This document shows positions 4,914 to 7,221 of a stretch of DNA of 7,221 nt, piece by piece. Both the position numbers and the translations under genes were made by a program. The stretch is from Actinomycetes bacterium (lineage in GTDB: Bacteria; Actinomycetota; Acidimicrobiia; Acidimicrobiales; RAAP-2). The stretch lies in the NCBI GenBank assembly GCA_021807965.1, contig JAKBCI010000086.1, forward strand, positions 1-7,221, in the 5' to 3' direction. The first letter of the stretch is position 1. Each line of letters opens with the position of its first letter. The notes under the pieces were generated by a model. The model had not been told where the DNA came from and did no database searches. It saw only the letters and a list, made by a program, of their open reading frames with translations.

Positions 4914-6842
4914 TCAGTCCTTTAGCGTGAACGCAAAGTATCCGTTACTGCCACTATCAGGCGCGACACCGACAACAAGCACGTACGTGCCCGCCGGAAG
5001 CGAGAACTTATACCAACCTTGATTGGAAAACGTAGCGCCGTCCACTGCACCATTAACGTCGACAAATGAATTCGGCGTCACTGGCGCGGTGCCGCTGGCG
5101 GCGTTGGCGAGTGAGAATACTGCCAATGTTGGTCCACCAACCAGTTTGCAGTTGGTGTACCCCACTTGAAGAGGTACACCTGGTGCCACGTGGACTAACC
5201 AGTATTCGCCCGAAATCCAACCGCTGGGGGCTGACAGGGTATTTTGACTGGTAACGGCGGCCGTGTCGGTCAGTACGTTTCCCTCAACCGTGTCGCCCGA
5301 TGCGATCGGCTGAGCAGTGGCGGGATTTGGCGATGCGCTGCTCACGGCCAGTATTGGGAGAGCCAGAGGGCTATTCGTGAAGGAAAACGAGTACGCACCA
5401 GGCGATCCGTGGGAATTTCCGATTCCGAGAGCAAAGACGTAATTGCCCAAGGGCAACGAGAACTGGTACGTGCCCGGTACCCCGATATTGAAGCCACTGG
5501 GGGAGCCACCGAAATCGATACCGTTGGCGTTACTCGCCGACGCATCGGTCGTTCCGGGATCCATTAACTGAATAATTGGCCCACCCGAGTCAGTGTTGAC
5601 GCGGTAGGTGAAGGTCAATGGGTTCTGTGACGTCACATTAACGCGCCAGTACTCAGCCGAGTTCCAGTTGAACGGCGTCGCGTCGCCGGAAGAGACATTA
5701 GTGAGAATGGCTTGATCGGTCAGCGTGCTTCCGCTCACCGTCGAACCCATGGGCACGTCAGCGGCACCCGAAATGGTGGGGCTGCCGAGCGGAACAACGT
5801 GCGCAACAGTCTTTAAAACTTGCGACGACGTGATGGCCGCCTCGACGAGGGCAGCCAGGTGCGATTGGCCGGCGGCATTCGGGTGGAACGAATAGCTGGC
5901 ATCGAGCAAGCGACTCAACCCAACGAACCGTATGCCGTTGAACCACGAGTTCTTCGCGCACACGCTGTGCCCAAGAAACGAGTTTGGTCCACTGACATTT
6001 GGATCGACGAACGTCACGCCGGGCACCTGAGCGACCGCGGACTGAATGACGTTATTCAGGGCTTGTTCGTTGTAGGAAAGGTAGCCGATGCCTCGCGGAA
6101 GGATCGACGTCACCTTGGGACACGTCACATTCTGTTGGAGTGTCGAAGGCTGGGGTGGAAATAGATCAGGATAACCAACCACGAACAAGGTGGCGTTCGG
6201 CGCATCGGCGAGCACCCGTTGGTACGTGGCCACCAAGGTTGACCTGAGCTTCAGAATATTGGCGTGGAGATCCGCAATCCACCCATCGTTCGATGAGCTG
6301 CTACACGAATGTGGCGTATGCAGCCCCAGCGTGCAGTTAGTGAGAACGTCAGTGAAGTTGAGATCGTCGCCCCCGACGGTGAGCGTGACAATTCGAGCGT
6401 TGAGAAGCGCTGCGGTATTACTCAGTTGAAGAGGCTCTTGCGGCGTTCCGCGTTGAGCGCCTGAGGGCCAGAGATCGCCGGTCGTTGCACCACTGCAGGC
6501 GTAGAAATGAAAGCCCATGGCTGGCGCACCTACGACAGTCTTGAGCCACGAGTTGACGATCATCGGATACGCAATTGCCGATCGATCGCAATTATGAAGC
6601 CGGGAGTAGGGCGGCCCCGTGGGAACACCGTTCGTGTCCACCCAGCGCGTCGTGGTCGGTCCCGGATTTCCTTCGCCCGACGAGTATGAGTCGCCTAGCG
6701 CGACGAACGTTGGTAGCAAGGCGGCGTGTCCACTGATGGCACGATGAACTGCCGCGCTCGCAGTCGAGTACGGCGCCACACCGACCACGGGAAGAATGGC
6801 GGCAAAAGTCCAGATTGCCATGGGTATCCGTCGAACGTTCAT
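4914..6842 (-). CDS. Secreted SGNH/GDSL esterase-lipase with two C-terminal PPC-like repeats
   Basis: With the start at ATG 6842 the protein has 642 residues. A longer frame runs back to 7109, but it would overlap the neighbouring gene end at 7018 and bury the signal peptide. No good Shine-Dalgarno sequence precedes 6842, and ATG 6821 is an alternative. Residues 1-30 form a Sec signal peptide: Arg-Arg near the start, a hydrophobic core TFAAILPVVGV, and an Ala-Ser-Ala cleavage site. The catalytic domain (about 44-345) has block I GDSYSSGEG with nucleophile Ser52, block II ACSGATTGD (Gly118), block III GGDD (157-160) in place of GGND, and block V SFHPNAAGQ with His320. There is no Asp three residues before that His (Tyr instead), as in the Ser-His dyad described for Streptomyces scabies esterase. 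Six cysteines (85, 116, 170, 180, 241, 295) could make three disulfides. Two related beta-rich repeats follow (about 356-491 and 497-642), resembling bacterial pre-peptidase C-terminal domains. It probably cleaves ester or lipid substrates outside the cell; no wall-sorting motif is seen. Confidence 0.88.
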   Translation of the reverse strand: MNVRRIPMAIWTFAAILPVVGVAPYSTASAAVHRAISGHAALLPTFVALGDSYSSGEGNPGPTTTRWVDTNGVPTGPPYSRLHNCDRSAIAYPMIVNSWLKTVVGAPAMGFHFYACSGATTGDLWPSGAQRGTPQEPLQLSNTAALLNARIVTLTVGGDDLNFTDVLTNCTLGLHTPHSCSSSSNDGWIADLHANILKLRSTLVATYQRVLADAPNATLFVVGYPDLFPPQPSTLQQNVTCPKVTSILPRGIGYLSYNEQALNNVIQSAVAQVPGVTFVDPNVSGPNSFLGHSVCAKNSWFNGIRFVGLSRLLDASYSFHPNAAGQSHLAALVEAAITSSQVLKTVAHVVPLGSPTISGAADVPMGSTVSGSTLTDQAILTNVSSGDATPFNWNSAEYWRVNVTSQNPLTFTYRVNTDSGGPIIQLMDPGTTDASASNANGIDFGGSPSGFNIGVPGTYQFSLPLGNYVFALGIGNSHGSPGAYSFSFTNSPLALPILAVSSASPNPATAQPIASGDTVEGNVLTDTAAVTSQNTLSAPSGWISGEYWLVHVAPGVPLQVGYTNCKLVGGPTLAVFSLANAASGTAPVTPNSFVDVNGAVDGATFSNQGWYKFSLPAGTYVLVVGVAPDSGSNGYFAFTLKD

Positions 6843-6968
6843 GCGATGAACAATACCCGTCTTCGCATGCCCAACCGAGGGTACGCAGTCCTCCACGATG
6901 GCGAACAGCATGGGCTCGCCGTGATCACGTACGTCGCACAGAAGTGAAGGTACCCACGCCGACGAGTA

Positions 6969-6994
6969 GTGGGTCATCGAGTCGCGATGACCAC
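6969..6994. terminator. Hairpin between two minus-strand genes
   Basis: GGTCATCG (6972-6979) pairs perfectly with CGATGACC (6985-6992) around a 5-base loop. The stem extends by two more pairs (6969-6970 with 6993-6994) across one bulged G at 6971. On the minus strand it begins 23 bp after the stop codon of the partial gene at the right edge and ends about 125 bp before the esterase start. It therefore probably terminates the upstream gene and separates the two transcripts. No T-run follows. Confidence 0.5.
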
Positions 6995-7017
6995 CTCGCT
7001 CCAGAGCACGGCACCCG

Positions 7018-7221
7018 TCACGAAGTGTAGATGACGTAACTACCCGGGGCCGATACGTCGCCGTTACCGAGCTGGGGCACGAAGAGTGCGCACCGGCCCC
7101 CGTCGGCACATGACAAGCTTACGAGGCGTGAGAAAGGATTACGACTGTTGTAGGTCCACGACGCGACCGAGAACAGCCGACCTGATTCGATCCTAACGAA
7201 CCGCGCAATCCGTGCCTGAAG
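7018..7221 (-). CDS. C-terminal end of an unrecognised protein, cut by the right edge
   Basis: Reading the minus strand from the right edge gives 67 residues with no stop until TGA at 7018-7020. The sequence starts LQARIARFVRIESGRLFSVA and continues through SWTYNSRNPFSRLVSL, SCADGGRCALFVPQLG and NGDVSAPGSYVIYTS to its end. Its mixture of beta-type residues, Gly-Asn-Gly-Asp turns and two cysteines six residues apart looks like real protein, possibly the last beta-strands of a secreted domain. I do not recognise the family. No start codon is expected inside the window. Its existence argues against the longest possible start of the esterase, which would overlap it. A terminator-like hairpin follows the stop. 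The short length limits confidence. Confidence 0.55.
   Translation of the reverse strand, partial: LQARIARFVRIESGRLFSVASWTYNSRNPFSRLVSLSCADGGRCALFVPQLGNGDVSAPGSYVIYTS

Noticed and set aside
6843..7109. N-terminal extension of the esterase to position 7109 (89 extra residues)
   Set aside because: It would place the signal peptide internally, overlaps the partial gene at 7018-7221, and contains no recognisable domain. The ATG at 6842 gives a normal secreted protein.

Overview
The window looks like chromosomal DNA from a high-GC Gram-positive bacterium (Actinomycetota). This rests on the extreme GC of the left third, a hydrogenase-4-type large subunit like the one in mycobacteria, an actinobacterial-style ComB homologue, and a secreted esterase of the Streptomyces SGNH type. 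The genus cannot be fixed from the sequence; an acidimicrobial or related environmental lineage is a guess.

Layout, left to right. (1) Positions 3-821, plus strand: the C-terminal part of a HycE/HyfG-family subunit, cut by the left edge. It has no cysteine, and the place of the usual C-terminal nickel motif reads Asp-Pro-Ser. (2) Two small hairpins at 863-905 lie between this gene and a convergent minus-strand pair. (3) The pair is a 461-residue protein I do not recognise (1831-3216), followed in the direction of transcription by a 2-phosphosulfolactate phosphatase-like protein, ComB (948-1661). (4) About 740 bp without a convincing gene (3217-3955) separates this pair from a divergent gene. 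It carries traces of a possible decayed frame, a 28-bp-spaced direct repeat and a short inverted repeat. (5) Positions 3956-4444, plus strand: a small membrane protein with an N-terminal zinc ribbon. (6) About 470 bp of convergent intergenic DNA (4445-4913) contains three long-loop inverted repeats. (7) Positions 4914-6842, minus strand: a secreted SGNH/GDSL esterase with two C-terminal beta-rich repeats. (8) A hairpin at 6969-6994 and the end of another minus-strand gene (7018-7221), cut by the right edge.

Base composition changes sharply. The left part, with the redox-complex subunit and ComB, is very GC-rich. From about 3.2 kb onward the sequence is much closer to balanced. The left part therefore looks like core metabolism, and the right part like accessory envelope and secretion genes, possibly acquired separately. 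Apart from the possible minus-strand pair of the unknown protein and ComB, I see no multi-gene system that is complete in this window. The least explained items are the unknown 461-residue protein and the long intergenic region beside it.
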